This document shows positions 18,868 to 27,017 of a stretch of DNA of 64,000 nt, one piece after another. The stretch covers positions 1-64,000 of the IMG/VR virus record IMGVR_UViG_3300032331_002067. One strand, given 5' to 3'. This stretch comes from a virus. A program made the position numbers and the translations under genes. Numbering within the stretch: the stretch's first letter is position 1; each line of letters opens with the position of its first letter. The notes under the pieces are model-generated. The model worked only from the letters and a program-made list of their open reading frames with translations, ran no database searches and had not been told where the DNA came from.

Positions 18868-19510
18868 TAATATGCAAGAAGAAATGAACGCAATCGGATG
18901 GTGGCATAGGATTCCCATTGGGGATGTGACAACACCCGGACACAATGAGGAATCTCAATCAACACTTGATGCGATGAATCTTGGAGACCTGACGGGGAAG
19001 ACTGTCCTTGATATCGGTTGTTGGGATGGATTCTATTCATTCGCTTGTGAGAAGAAGAATGCTAAAAGAGTCGTAGCGTCTGATCGCTTTGTTTGGGATT
19101 CGCCAGAATTCACTGATGCCGGATTTAATTTTGCCCATAAACATCTGAATTCAAAGGTCGAGAAGCTTCATGCTTCTGTTGAAGAGCTTCCTGAAAAGAA
19201 CCTCGGAAAGTTCGACATTGTTCTCATGCTAGGTGTCTTATACCATGCCAAGAGTCCTATTCAATACATTGAGATTGCAAAAGAACTTTCAAAAGGAATT
19301 GTTATCTTTGAAACAGCAGTTGACTTGATGGACATTCCTGTTCCAGTTGCTCGCTACTATGTCCATGATGAGCTGAACCATGACCCAACAAACTTTTGGG
19401 GTTTCAATGAATTAGCAATGCTTGGAATGATGCATGATGCAGGATATAAAAATATCAAATCAGTTAGGTTGGAAAATCAAAATAGAATGCTTTTCATTGG
19501 AGAGGTCTAA
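18860..19510 (+). CDS. SAM-dependent methyltransferase (CmoB/DUF1698-like)
   Basis: A 216-residue protein starting inside the polymerase stop region (ATGTCTAA). Motif I is VLDIGCWDGFYSF and the post-II region is VLMLGVLYHAKSP, with WWHRIPIGD at the N-terminus, a pattern like CmoB, which alkylates tRNA wobble uridine. Since two glycosyltransferase genes lie nearby, sugar or small-molecule methylation is an equal possibility. Confidence 0.7.
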   Translation: MSNNMQEEMNAIGWWHRIPIGDVTTPGHNEESQSTLDAMNLGDLTGKTVLDIGCWDGFYSFACEKKNAKRVVASDRFVWDSPEFTDAGFNFAHKHLNSKVEKLHASVEELPEKNLGKFDIVLMLGVLYHAKSPIQYIEIAKELSKGIVIFETAVDLMDIPVPVARYYVHDELNHDPTNFWGFNELAMLGMMHDAGYKNIKSVRLENQNRMLFIGEV

Positions 19511-20548
19511 ATGAAATTATCTTTTCATACAGATCAAGATGTGAAAGATTCAGATGGAACAGCTGGATATTCGTATAGCTACTTCAAGATGATTGAGTAC
19601 TTCTCTAAGTTCACCTATGAGGGTGAACAGATGGAGATACTTGATAACTCAGAAGATGCCAATGTCCAGTTGTTCTATATGGAGCCTGAACGATACAACC
19701 ACAATACTTGGGGAGATTTGCGTAAACCGGATTTCAAGAAATTCCATGACCATCAATATAAGATTCAAGGTACTCATCTAGAGGCTACGAGGGTTTGGAG
19801 TCACTGGGTTGATGCTATGAAGTCCGTTGATGAAATATGGGTTGGCAACTACTTCGCTAGGGATGCAGTATTGAACTCCGGCATTGAAACACCTACTTAT
19901 GTTTTTGAGTTGGGTATTGATTCGATGTGGAAGCCTCACAAGAGAGAACGAGGTCGTAAGATTAAGTTTCTTCATGTTGATTCAGCTAGTCCACGCAAGA
20001 GAGCTGATCTTACATTGAGAGCTTTTAATCAAGCATTTGGTTCTAGAGATGATGTATCACTTACTTTGAAGTACCATCAACATCAGAACCCATTTGGTAT
20101 TAATTTATCAATGAATCAAAATATTGATTATGTTTATGAAACTCTCTCACAAGAAGATTTGGTAAAACTTTATCTAGATCACGATGTTCTTGTTTATCCA
20201 ACAGAGGGTGAAGGGTTTGGGTTTATCCCATTGCAAGCTCTTGCTACCGGAATGCCAGTTATTACAACAGGGAAGTGGTGTTCTTATACCAATCTTCTTG
20301 GGGATAATATTATTGAATCAAAAATAGGAAAAACACAGCACACGCAGTATCACGATGGTGAAGTTGACCTAGCTGAATTTGATTCTTTGGTTGATTTAAT
20401 GAGAAAAGTTGTGGATAACTTTGATGATGAAGTAAATTATTATTTCAATCAAGCACCATCTGTTTATGACAGGTATAATTGGAAAACGAGATGCGATGCA
20501 TTTCTTGAGTCTGTGGTTAAAAGACTTGGCACAAAAACTTTCAACTAA
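19511..20548 (+). CDS. Glycosyltransferase, GT4-like (first copy)
   Basis: A 345-residue protein. The C-terminal half carries the GT-B signature YPTEGEGFGFIPLQALATGMPVITT, with the E-x7-E-like pair that binds the nucleotide sugar, and FLHVDSASPRKRADLTLRAF marks the start of the second Rossmann domain. It is directly downstream of the methyltransferase. The acceptor could be phage DNA, virion protein or host wall; the sequence does not show which. Confidence 0.8.
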   Translation: MKLSFHTDQDVKDSDGTAGYSYSYFKMIEYFSKFTYEGEQMEILDNSEDANVQLFYMEPERYNHNTWGDLRKPDFKKFHDHQYKIQGTHLEATRVWSHWVDAMKSVDEIWVGNYFARDAVLNSGIETPTYVFELGIDSMWKPHKRERGRKIKFLHVDSASPRKRADLTLRAFNQAFGSRDDVSLTLKYHQHQNPFGINLSMNQNIDYVYETLSQEDLVKLYLDHDVLVYPTEGEGFGFIPLQALATGMPVITTGKWCSYTNLLGDNIIESKIGKTQHTQYHDGEVDLAEFDSLVDLMRKVVDNFDDEVNYYFNQAPSVYDRYNWKTRCDAFLESVVKRLGTKTFN

Positions 20549-20573
20549 GAAAAAACTATATTAAAGGAGAAAA

Positions 20574-21506
20574 ATGTTAGTAGTAGATAAAAGAAAAGGC
20601 GATCATATGCCTATTCACGAAGTTATTCCAACACCGAGCATCGGGTTAAATCGTGCTCTTGGAGGAGGGCTTAATTCAGGAGCAACCCATCTATTCTGGG
20701 GAACACCATCAGTTGGTAAAACAACAATGTGTTTCCGGATTCTTGCGGAAGCTCAGAGAAGAGGATACCGACCAGTCATCATTGACTCGGAGTATTCTTA
20801 CAATGATCAGTATGCTGCAAAGTGCGGTATTGACATCGATGATGTTGTTGTAATCCAATCAACAATTGTAGAAGAGATCATGAAGGCTCTCATTGGTTAT
20901 TTGAATAACGATGTTGAGAAGCACATCTTCTTATTTGACTCTCTATCGAATATCATCAAAGAAGAATTTTATGACAAGCCAGAGGGTGGTAAAGCAATGG
21001 GACTTCAATCTCGTTCGCAGGGTTACCTTCTTCAGAAGCTTGTTAATTACCTCCATAAGGAACGGAACATTATGCTATTCGTAGCGCACCAGACCGTTGA
21101 CCTTAGTGGAATGTTCGCTGTAACAAAAGCGAAGATGGGTAACACAGTGCATCACAATATGCACAACATTGTGAAGTTATTCCTTTCAATGTCACAAAAG
21201 GAAATGGAGCGTGATGATACTCACACCATTACTTCACAGAGGGCTGTGTGGACAATTGAAAAGACAAAACAAATCCCAACTATCGGAGCGCAAGGTTATT
21301 ACTATGTTCTCCCACAAGAAGGAAAGATTGACACTGACCGAGAGCTTATTGATATTGCGGTTGAGATGGATATCATTCAACGCAGAGGTGCATGGTATTC
21401 TTATGGCACTGAGAAGTGGAATGGAATGACATCTATTAATTTGTCTGAAGAAGTAAGAGATGAGATTGCAACTCTGATTTTGGGTCGTGAGCTTCAAGAG
21501 GTGTAA
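20574..21506 (+). CDS. RecA/UvsX-like recombinase ATPase
   Basis: A 310-residue protein with AAAGGAGA before the ATG. Walker A is GTPSVGKTT, Walker B is KHIFLFDSLSN, and the core continues with LLQKLVNYLHKERNIMLFVAHQT as in RecA/RadA proteins. It lacks the long RecA C-terminal domain. It probably builds the filament for recombination-dependent replication together with the nuclease and resolvase downstream. Confidence 0.85.
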   Translation: MLVVDKRKGDHMPIHEVIPTPSIGLNRALGGGLNSGATHLFWGTPSVGKTTMCFRILAEAQRRGYRPVIIDSEYSYNDQYAAKCGIDIDDVVVIQSTIVEEIMKALIGYLNNDVEKHIFLFDSLSNIIKEEFYDKPEGGKAMGLQSRSQGYLLQKLVNYLHKERNIMLFVAHQTVDLSGMFAVTKAKMGNTVHHNMHNIVKLFLSMSQKEMERDDTHTITSQRAVWTIEKTKQIPTIGAQGYYYVLPQEGKIDTDRELIDIAVEMDIIQRRGAWYSYGTEKWNGMTSINLSEEVRDEIATLILGRELQEV

Positions 21507-21507
21507 T

Positions 21508-21624
21508 GTGGTCATCTATCTTCTAGTCATCGCCGGCATTTGTGTTGGAATTGTTTACAATCTAATTAAGTTTTATCAAGAGTTTAAGGAGACAATGGAT
21601 AATACGGATATGGAGATTGATTAA
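21508..21624 (+). CDS. Small single-pass membrane protein
   Basis: A 38-residue protein with a GTG start one base after the RecA-like stop. A hydrophobic segment VIYLLVIAGICVGIVYNLI is followed by a charged tail. The tight spacing and the ATGA overlap with the next gene support it. Function unknown. Confidence 0.5.
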   Translation: MVIYLLVIAGICVGIVYNLIKFYQEFKETMDNTDMEID

Positions 21625-21785
21625 TGAGAAAAGAGCAAAGCACTCTTATCCACTTCCATATCATTACTCGTGGTTTATCAAACTATGAGACACCATGTGG
21701 TAAAACTGGTGGTGATTACTATGTAACTCAAAATAAAAAAGAAGTAACCTGTAAATCTTGTAAGGAATACAATGAAAAGAAATGA
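21624..21785 (+). CDS. Small zinc-finger-like protein
   Basis: A 53-residue protein overlapping the stop of the membrane protein. It has a single CxxC (CKSC) near the C-terminus and another Cys (TPCGKTGG) mid-way, which could form a small zinc knuckle. No family recognised. Confidence 0.5.
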   Translation: MRKEQSTLIHFHIITRGLSNYETPCGKTGGDYYVTQNKKEVTCKSCKEYNEKK

Positions 21786-22071
21786 AAAAGAAGAAACAAA
21801 GCGTGACGGAGCTAGACCAGTTAAAAACTCTGGTCGTGGATTCCGGAAGGGAGATGCCACGATGAATGAATTCGTAGTAGATTATAAACACAACGGCAAG
21901 ACATTCACCCTCACAAGGGATGGATGGATCAAATTAAGAAAAGATGCTTGGAAATCAACATATAAGCACCCATGTCTCTCTGTTGTTCTCGGTGAGGATT
22001 CTGATGTCAAAGTCGCTATCATTGAGTGGCATGTCTTTAAAGAATTGATTCAAGATAGTAACTATGAATGA
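21772..22071 (+). CDS. Hypothetical protein
   Basis: A 99-residue protein, basic N-terminus (MKRNEKEETKRDGARP) and a beta-rich centre (YKHNGKTFTLTRDGWIKL). It overlaps the genes on both sides by 8-14 nt. Translation from the internal ATG at 21862 is also possible. Function unknown. Confidence 0.55.
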   Translation: MKRNEKEETKRDGARPVKNSGRGFRKGDATMNEFVVDYKHNGKTFTLTRDGWIKLRKDAWKSTYKHPCLSVVLGEDSDVKVAIIEWHVFKELIQDSNYE

Positions 22072-22225
22072 CGAAAGAAAAAGATTAGTTCAGAATTATG
22101 GACCAGAGATTGTCATTGAGTGTTGCCGTGAGTGGAAAACACACTGGGGCAATGGGTCGTGGGGAAAATGTGGCATCTGCAGAGATGTTCCACGATTAGT
22201 TAAAGGAAAAACATGGGATGAATAG
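22064..22225 (+). CDS. Small Cys-containing protein
   Basis: A 53-residue protein with ECC and CGIC knuckles and several Trp residues (EWKTHWGNGSWGKCGIC). The ATG overlaps the previous stop. It is probably a zinc-stabilised small domain of unknown role. Confidence 0.5.
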   Translation: MNDERKRLVQNYGPEIVIECCREWKTHWGNGSWGKCGICRDVPRLVKGKTWDE

Positions 22226-22236
22226 GAGAATAAAAA

Positions 22237-22551
22237 ATGGCTGACATCATAGTAGACCCGGATTGGCTCGCTGAGCAGATGGGTGATAAAGGAAAAGAAT
22301 TTATTGAATGTATGAGGATTGTTCAAGACATTATTGATAATCCTCAGAATTATGTAGGAATGCAAGCTATTAAGTATTTGAATGTACTTTCTGGCTATAG
22401 AACAATGATGATTGTAAAATCACAAGCATTCAAGAGAAGATCTAGTATTATGTCCGAGCAAGACAAGTTTGTTAATGATATCTGGAAAACAATGTACGAA
22501 GCGTTATTAGAAAATATCAATGCGTTAAAGATTGCTGCAAAAGGAGCATAA
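22237..22551 (+). CDS. Hypothetical helical protein
   Basis: A 104-residue, helix-rich protein with AGGAGA before the ATG and a stop adjacent to the nuclease ATG. It is probably made together with the nuclease and could be its partner. No motif recognised. Confidence 0.55.
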   Translation: MADIIVDPDWLAEQMGDKGKEFIECMRIVQDIIDNPQNYVGMQAIKYLNVLSGYRTMMIVKSQAFKRRSSIMSEQDKFVNDIWKTMYEALLENINALKIAAKGA

Positions 22552-23301
22552 ATGTTAAAAGCACTACAACAACTGAAGACACCAAAGGAACCGATTAATA
22601 AGGAGGACTTGGTTGAGAAGCTTCTTAATGATGCTATTGATGACCATCTTGCTCTAAGGAATAAGCCGGAATTTAAGAAGGTCGGTGGTTTTCACCCAAG
22701 TTATACAAACCAATGTGCTAGATACTGGCATTACCTATTTGAGGGTCAAGAAGTCACACCTTCTTTTAGATCACAGACTTATCGTATCTTTGATAATGGT
22801 CATGCTGTCCATGAGCGTCTGTATAGCTACCTTCGTGAGATGGGTATTCTTGTTGCCGAGGAAATCCCAGTAACTCATACAGACCCTCCTATTGAGGGAA
22901 CAGCTGATGGAATCATCGACTGGTACGGTCATAAACTGATTGAATTGAAGTCAATTAGTGCTGAAGGATTCCAGTATCGCCAGTTTCATAACAAGCCAAA
23001 AGATGATCATTATCGTCAGGCTCAGATTTATATGAGGTGCTTGGACTTACCAAGTGGTTATGTTATCTATGAAAATAAGAATAATCAGGAGATATTACCC
23101 ATCTTTATAGAGCGTGACGATGTTTTTATTGATAAACTGTTTACTAAGTATAATAAAATTTATACTAACTTCCTTGAGGGGGAGCTACCCAAGCAACCGT
23201 ATAAGAGGTCATCAGCGAAATGCGCTCAGTGTGACCTTGCTGCCATGTGTTGGGGTGAAGGAGAATTTAGCAAGACTACTGAGGTTGAAGAGCCTTTCTA
23301 G
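22552..23301 (+). CDS. PD-(D/E)XK nuclease, Cas4/RecB-like
   Basis: A 249-residue protein. The nuclease core shows EGTADGIIDW and LIELKS (the D and ExK residues), then a QAQIYMRCL helix. Cysteines at the start (QCARYW) and end (CAQCDLAAMCW) look like the four-Cys iron-sulfur site of Cas4/AddB-type nucleases. It sits among RecA-like and RuvC-like genes, so 5'-end resection in recombination is the likely role. Confidence 0.85.
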   Translation: MLKALQQLKTPKEPINKEDLVEKLLNDAIDDHLALRNKPEFKKVGGFHPSYTNQCARYWHYLFEGQEVTPSFRSQTYRIFDNGHAVHERLYSYLREMGILVAEEIPVTHTDPPIEGTADGIIDWYGHKLIELKSISAEGFQYRQFHNKPKDDHYRQAQIYMRCLDLPSGYVIYENKNNQEILPIFIERDDVFIDKLFTKYNKIYTNFLEGELPKQPYKRSSAKCAQCDLAAMCWGEGEFSKTTEVEEPF

Positions 23302-23321
23302 GGTATTGCTATGAAAAAAAG

Positions 23322-23636
23322 ATGTTCAATGAAGAGAAAAGAGTTTGCTCAAACGGTGATTGCAAAAAACAATTCGTAGCTAAAGTTTATAACGCTACTT
23401 ATTGCAGTCCGGAGTGCAGAAAGATTATAACTAATAAAAAATTATTAGAATCTTATCACACTAAAAAAGCTAATAAACATAAGAAAAGAATCTGTAAAAC
23501 AAAAGACTGTACAACAATACTTTCTTCTTATAACAAAGAAGATATATGTGAAGCGTGTAAGGAAGAAAGATATGTCCAAAGATTAGTGTCGTGGGGTTGG
23601 GATGAAGAAAAGATTCGCAAGGATCAAAAACAATGA
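23322..23636 (+). CDS. Double zinc-finger protein
   Basis: A 104-residue basic protein with two Cys4-like sites: CSNGDCKKQF with YCSPEC, and CKTKDC with CEAC. Such small fingers occur beside phage nucleases and may guide the following resolvase to DNA. It overlaps the resolvase start by 4 nt. Confidence 0.65.
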   Translation: MFNEEKRVCSNGDCKKQFVAKVYNATYCSPECRKIITNKKLLESYHTKKANKHKKRICKTKDCTTILSSYNKEDICEACKEERYVQRLVSWGWDEEKIRKDQKQ

Positions 23637-24217
23637 GTCTCAACTATCTAAAGAAGGAAAAGGTCAATACCGTACTGGCGATTGACCCTGCTTCTCACTC
23701 ACTAGCTTGGTGCATTATGCAAAGAATTGACGGTGAGTTGATTATCGTCAAATCAGACAAACTTTCTTTTATGAAGAATTCTACGATTGAGGATAAGTTC
23801 AGTCAAATTAAATTCGGTATTACAAGTATCTGCGATATGTATAAGCCCGATGTCTGTGTTATTGAACAGTCCGTTTATATTCAGAACTTCCAGACCAGTC
23901 GTCTGCTTTCCTATATTATTGGGTTCACTTGGGGAATGGCATCCTTCACTTGTAAGAGAGTGATGGATGTTAGCCCTCTTGTTTGGAGAAGTGGTGTTGG
24001 ATATAAAAATTTAACAGGAAAAGATAAAGACGCTTTAAGCAAAAACGGACAGAAAAAGAATCTTGAACTGAAAAAGAAAGAGGAAAGAAAGCGTAGAGTC
24101 CGTGTTATAATTGAAGAATATTTCAACGCTGATGATTTGGATCTCGGTGACGATGACATAGTTGACGCTGTTGGAATAGCTATTTGGTATTGGAAAGTAG
24201 TTAACCCGGATGACTGA
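23633..24217 (+). CDS. RuvC-like Holliday junction resolvase
   Basis: A 194-residue protein of the RNase-H-like fold. The acidic residues fall in AIDPAS, VIEQSVY and DDDIVDAVGIA, the standard order for RuvC. A lysine-rich insertion precedes the last motif. It would cut branched DNA made during replication and recombination before packaging. Confidence 0.88.
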   Translation: MSLNYLKKEKVNTVLAIDPASHSLAWCIMQRIDGELIIVKSDKLSFMKNSTIEDKFSQIKFGITSICDMYKPDVCVIEQSVYIQNFQTSRLLSYIIGFTWGMASFTCKRVMDVSPLVWRSGVGYKNLTGKDKDALSKNGQKKNLELKKKEERKRRVRVIIEEYFNADDLDLGDDDIVDAVGIAIWYWKVVNPDD

Positions 24218-24503
24218 TGTTTATAAAGACAAGGCTTGGTTATACGAGCATTATGTCCAGAAACGAATGAACTTAACAGATATTTGTAAGGTATTAAAAC
24301 AATCTTACAATATTGAAGTAACACCGCAAGCAGTTTATAACTGGTGCAAAAAATATGACCTCCTCAGATTTAGAGGTAAAGGTCGCAATCTATCTTCAAC
24401 AACATTACGGAGACCCAAATCTCCTTTGCAAGAGCAAGTTGAGAAGAGAAGAAGAGAACAACAAAAAGCTAATAAGCTTAGAAAGAAAGGTATGGGGCGA
24501 TGA
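24210..24503 (+). CDS. Helix-turn-helix protein
   Basis: A 97-residue protein. Residues about 18-50 (LTDICKVLKQ, then VTPQAVYNWCKKYDLL) form a homeodomain-like HTH as in transposase or terminase-small N-termini. The C-terminal third is strongly basic (EKRRREQQKANKLRKK). It overlaps both neighbours. It may be a regulator or DNA-binding accessory. Confidence 0.65.
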   Translation: MTDVYKDKAWLYEHYVQKRMNLTDICKVLKQSYNIEVTPQAVYNWCKKYDLLRFRGKGRNLSSTTLRRPKSPLQEQVEKRRREQQKANKLRKKGMGR

Positions 24504-25255
24504 AAAGAAGCGTCACTATTAAAGATATTGTCAATTTTGCTAGATTGGATATGATTTATAATCAAATTCGCATTATTGAAGCAAAACAGAACCAAGCACC
24601 ATCAAAGTGTCTAGGTTCAGGTAAGTGCTGCAAGATTGGTCTTGTCATTCCCATGTTTGAATGTGCGAACATCGCTTACAATCTCACTCAGCAATACTAT
24701 TTAACTCTTGAAGACAAGGGAGAGGCTGCTGCTAAAGCATGGATGGCTGATGTTGTTGAATCCCTCAAGGGAGCGATGTATGACGAAACATGGAAGTCCG
24801 GTGGAGAATCAGAAAGGCATTGTGCTTTTTACAAGGGTGGTTGCACAGTCTATGGTTTTAGACCATTCGTGTGTCGTTCTTTTGGAACAATCACTCCTGT
24901 TGATGATTTCTGTCCACGAGAAAGGAACGCCTATGGGAACATTGACTTCTATGCGGGTAAGCCTGTCCAGAAGATTGTTAAAGAGTTCCAAGACATCATT
25001 AGAGAATATGCATCAGATAAACATGAGAACTACGACATGACACTCTATATGCCTCTAGGTGTCCTTAGCTTCTTGCTTGAACCAGATGAACTTACTGAGC
25101 TTGCTAAAGTTACGGACCCAAGATTCTGGGTCGGAACATCTGGTTGGTATAACTATCGTGTTGAATTTACAAAACAACATGGGTATTCCGTTGAGGAATT
25201 GGAAGTTGCTGCTGCTGAAGGCGGTAAGTTGCTTGCGTTTGACCCTGAAGCTTAA
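24500..25255 (+). CDS. YkgJ-family cysteine-cluster protein
   Basis: A 251-residue protein. CLGSGKCCK, then HCAFYKGGCTVYGFRPFVCRSFG and a later CPRER give the Cys pattern of the YkgJ/UPF0153 family, which binds zinc or an iron-sulfur cluster. The biochemical role of that family is poorly known. It is coupled to the glycosyltransferase gene that follows with no gap. Confidence 0.75.
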   Translation: MKRSVTIKDIVNFARLDMIYNQIRIIEAKQNQAPSKCLGSGKCCKIGLVIPMFECANIAYNLTQQYYLTLEDKGEAAAKAWMADVVESLKGAMYDETWKSGGESERHCAFYKGGCTVYGFRPFVCRSFGTITPVDDFCPRERNAYGNIDFYAGKPVQKIVKEFQDIIREYASDKHENYDMTLYMPLGVLSFLLEPDELTELAKVTDPRFWVGTSGWYNYRVEFTKQHGYSVEELEVAAAEGGKLLAFDPEA

Positions 25256-26329
25256 ATGACAATGGAACTCGTATGGAATGGAACGAGCATTGCTCAAGTT
25301 CGTAATGAGGGCTACAAGGTAGCAGAAGACGAAATCTACAACCGTTTGATCTTAATGGGTGTTGAGATAAATCGTGATTGCATTATGCCATCAGAATTAA
25401 AGTCCTTAGCGCAAGTTAACATCGGAATAGAATATCAATCAGAGTGTTATGACGATGTGGGGTGTGATGTATTAATCAACAATCGTCTTCCTATTGATTA
25501 CACAATGTGTAGTGAATACAATATTGGCTTTTCATATTGGGAAACAACACGCTTGCCTGAAGATTGGGTAAGGCGTATGAACATGATGGATGAAATATGG
25601 ACAACATCATCGTGGGCAAAGCATGTATTTGTAAGTTCCGGAGTTAAAGTCCCCACTTATAATTTTGATCTCGGAGTGGATTCAAGATACTTCGCCCCTA
25701 GCCGGAGAACTCTGAAATCTCAACCTTTTACCTTTCTCAGTATCGGTTCTCCTTCTACCAGAAAGAATAGTCAGCTCGCTGTTGATGCGTTTGTAAAGCT
25801 GTTTGGGAATGATGATAGGTATAAGCTTATTTATAAAAGCGTTGACTCCCCTGATGCCCGATTGTGGAATGACAGGGGGGGACCATCTTCCATCTACAAT
25901 CATCCAAATATTGAGGTGATTGAGGCTGATGTTTCTATTGAGGAATTAGCCCGTATTTATGATCGTGCGGATTGTGTCCTTTACCCAACAAGCGGTGAGG
26001 GTTGGGGGATGCTTCCTTTCCAGTCTATTGCAAAAGGTATTCCAACCATCTGCACCAACGCAACAGCGTGTACAGAATACGCTCATCTCTCTGTTCCTCT
26101 TGATTTCAAATGGGGAACAAACAAGATGTCCGGTATCTACGGTGACTGTGGTGAATGGGCAGAGCCAAATTTCGATGATTTATGTGATAAAATGTTATAT
26201 GTAATTTATAATTATGATGATGTTTCTAACTTCACATATAACAACGCAGTTATCAATCAAGATAGATGGTCTTGGGATACTGTTGCGAAAGGCTATTACG
26301 ACAGATTATGTCAGATATTGAACCAGTAA
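25256..26329 (+). CDS. Glycosyltransferase, GT4-like (second copy)
   Basis: A 357-residue GT-B protein with LYPTSGEGWGMLPFQSIAKG near the C-terminus and LSIGSPSTRKNSQLAVDAF at the domain junction, parallel to the copy at 19511. The two differ clearly in sequence, so they may add different sugars or act on different acceptors. The gene overlaps the small terminase start. Confidence 0.8.
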   Translation: MTMELVWNGTSIAQVRNEGYKVAEDEIYNRLILMGVEINRDCIMPSELKSLAQVNIGIEYQSECYDDVGCDVLINNRLPIDYTMCSEYNIGFSYWETTRLPEDWVRRMNMMDEIWTTSSWAKHVFVSSGVKVPTYNFDLGVDSRYFAPSRRTLKSQPFTFLSIGSPSTRKNSQLAVDAFVKLFGNDDRYKLIYKSVDSPDARLWNDRGGPSSIYNHPNIEVIEADVSIEELARIYDRADCVLYPTSGEGWGMLPFQSIAKGIPTICTNATACTEYAHLSVPLDFKWGTNKMSGIYGDCGEWAEPNFDDLCDKMLYVIYNYDDVSNFTYNNAVINQDRWSWDTVAKGYYDRLCQILNQ

Positions 26330-26892
26330 AAGAAAAGACTTTATTCGATAAGATTAAGGATGTTGAAGACGCAGGGTTAATGCATGTTAAGGGCTACTCA
26401 AACCACGAGATAGCTTCATTGATGTCAATTAAGCCAGCTGAAGTTAAGACTTATATTGAAGAATATAAGAAGATTCTTAACAGAAAAGCAGATGATGACC
26501 CCTATTTTCTAGAGCGTGTCCAATTCAATACAATTAAAGCTCTTAAAGAGTTTGATGAGCTAAGCAAAGAGGCTTGGGAGACAATCAATATTGCGACAGA
26601 TCATGGGATGGTCGCAGCAAGAATTCAAGCCATTAAGCTTGCCGGAGAGCTTGCTACAAAGAAGGCTCAGCTTCATAAGCTCATGGGTGGTAATAACTCT
26701 GACGCTGAGTACATCGGTAGAATGCAAAAAGCTGAGAATGTTAACCAGATTCTTTCCAGAGTCCTCCGGGATGTTATCGCAAAGTTTCCTGAAGTTGCTG
26801 AGGAAGTCCGTAAAGAGCTTGCTATCGCATTTGAAATAATGGATGAACCAAAAGAAGAGGAAGTAATTGATGTTGAGTCACACGAACAGTAA
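26308..26892 (+). CDS. Terminase small subunit (probable)
   Basis: A 194-residue protein. An N-terminal HTH (HVKGYSNHEIASLMSIKPAEVKTY) is followed by long helices and an acidic tail, the plan of phage small terminases. It lies just before the large subunit, from which it is separated by a terminator-like leader. The internal ATG at 26308 is preferred; longer forms would be read inside the glycosyltransferase gene. Confidence 0.7.
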   Translation: MSDIEPVKEKTLFDKIKDVEDAGLMHVKGYSNHEIASLMSIKPAEVKTYIEEYKKILNRKADDDPYFLERVQFNTIKALKEFDELSKEAWETINIATDHGMVAARIQAIKLAGELATKKAQLHKLMGGNNSDAEYIGRMQKAENVNQILSRVLRDVIAKFPEVAEEVRKELAIAFEIMDEPKEEEVIDVESHEQ

Positions 26893-27017
26893 AAAGGGTC
26901 AGATAAAGAGACCTTTTTTTGACCCATTACGGCTCATAATTAGAGACCTTTTTTTGGGGCTTTACCAATATCGTCATAATTTGAGAATGGCTTTTTTGCC
27001 CTTACGGGGGTTTTTTT
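26893..27017 (+). other. Leader with repeated T-tracts before the large terminase
   Basis: The 125-nt gap has three T runs. Two follow an identical AGAGACC (ending at about 26929 and 26955) and each can pair with a GGTC/GGCTC block upstream, forming weak terminators. The third lies inside the bipartite repeat at 26975-27005. GGGGG precedes the ATG as a possible ribosome site. This looks like a terminator or attenuator region between the two terminase genes. Confidence 0.5.
26975..27005 (+). repeat. Bipartite repeat, copy 1
   Basis: CATAATTTGA, then 14 nt, then CCCTTAC, 13 nt before the large terminase ATG. The same two boxes with 13-14 nt spacing recur at 53749, 54010, 54180 and 54835. It may be an operator or an unusual promoter. 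Confidence 0.65.

Noticed and set aside
22552-23301. Cas4 as a sign of CRISPR adaptation
   Set aside because: Phage Cas4/RecB-like nucleases are common recombination enzymes; no cas1 or cas2 is near.
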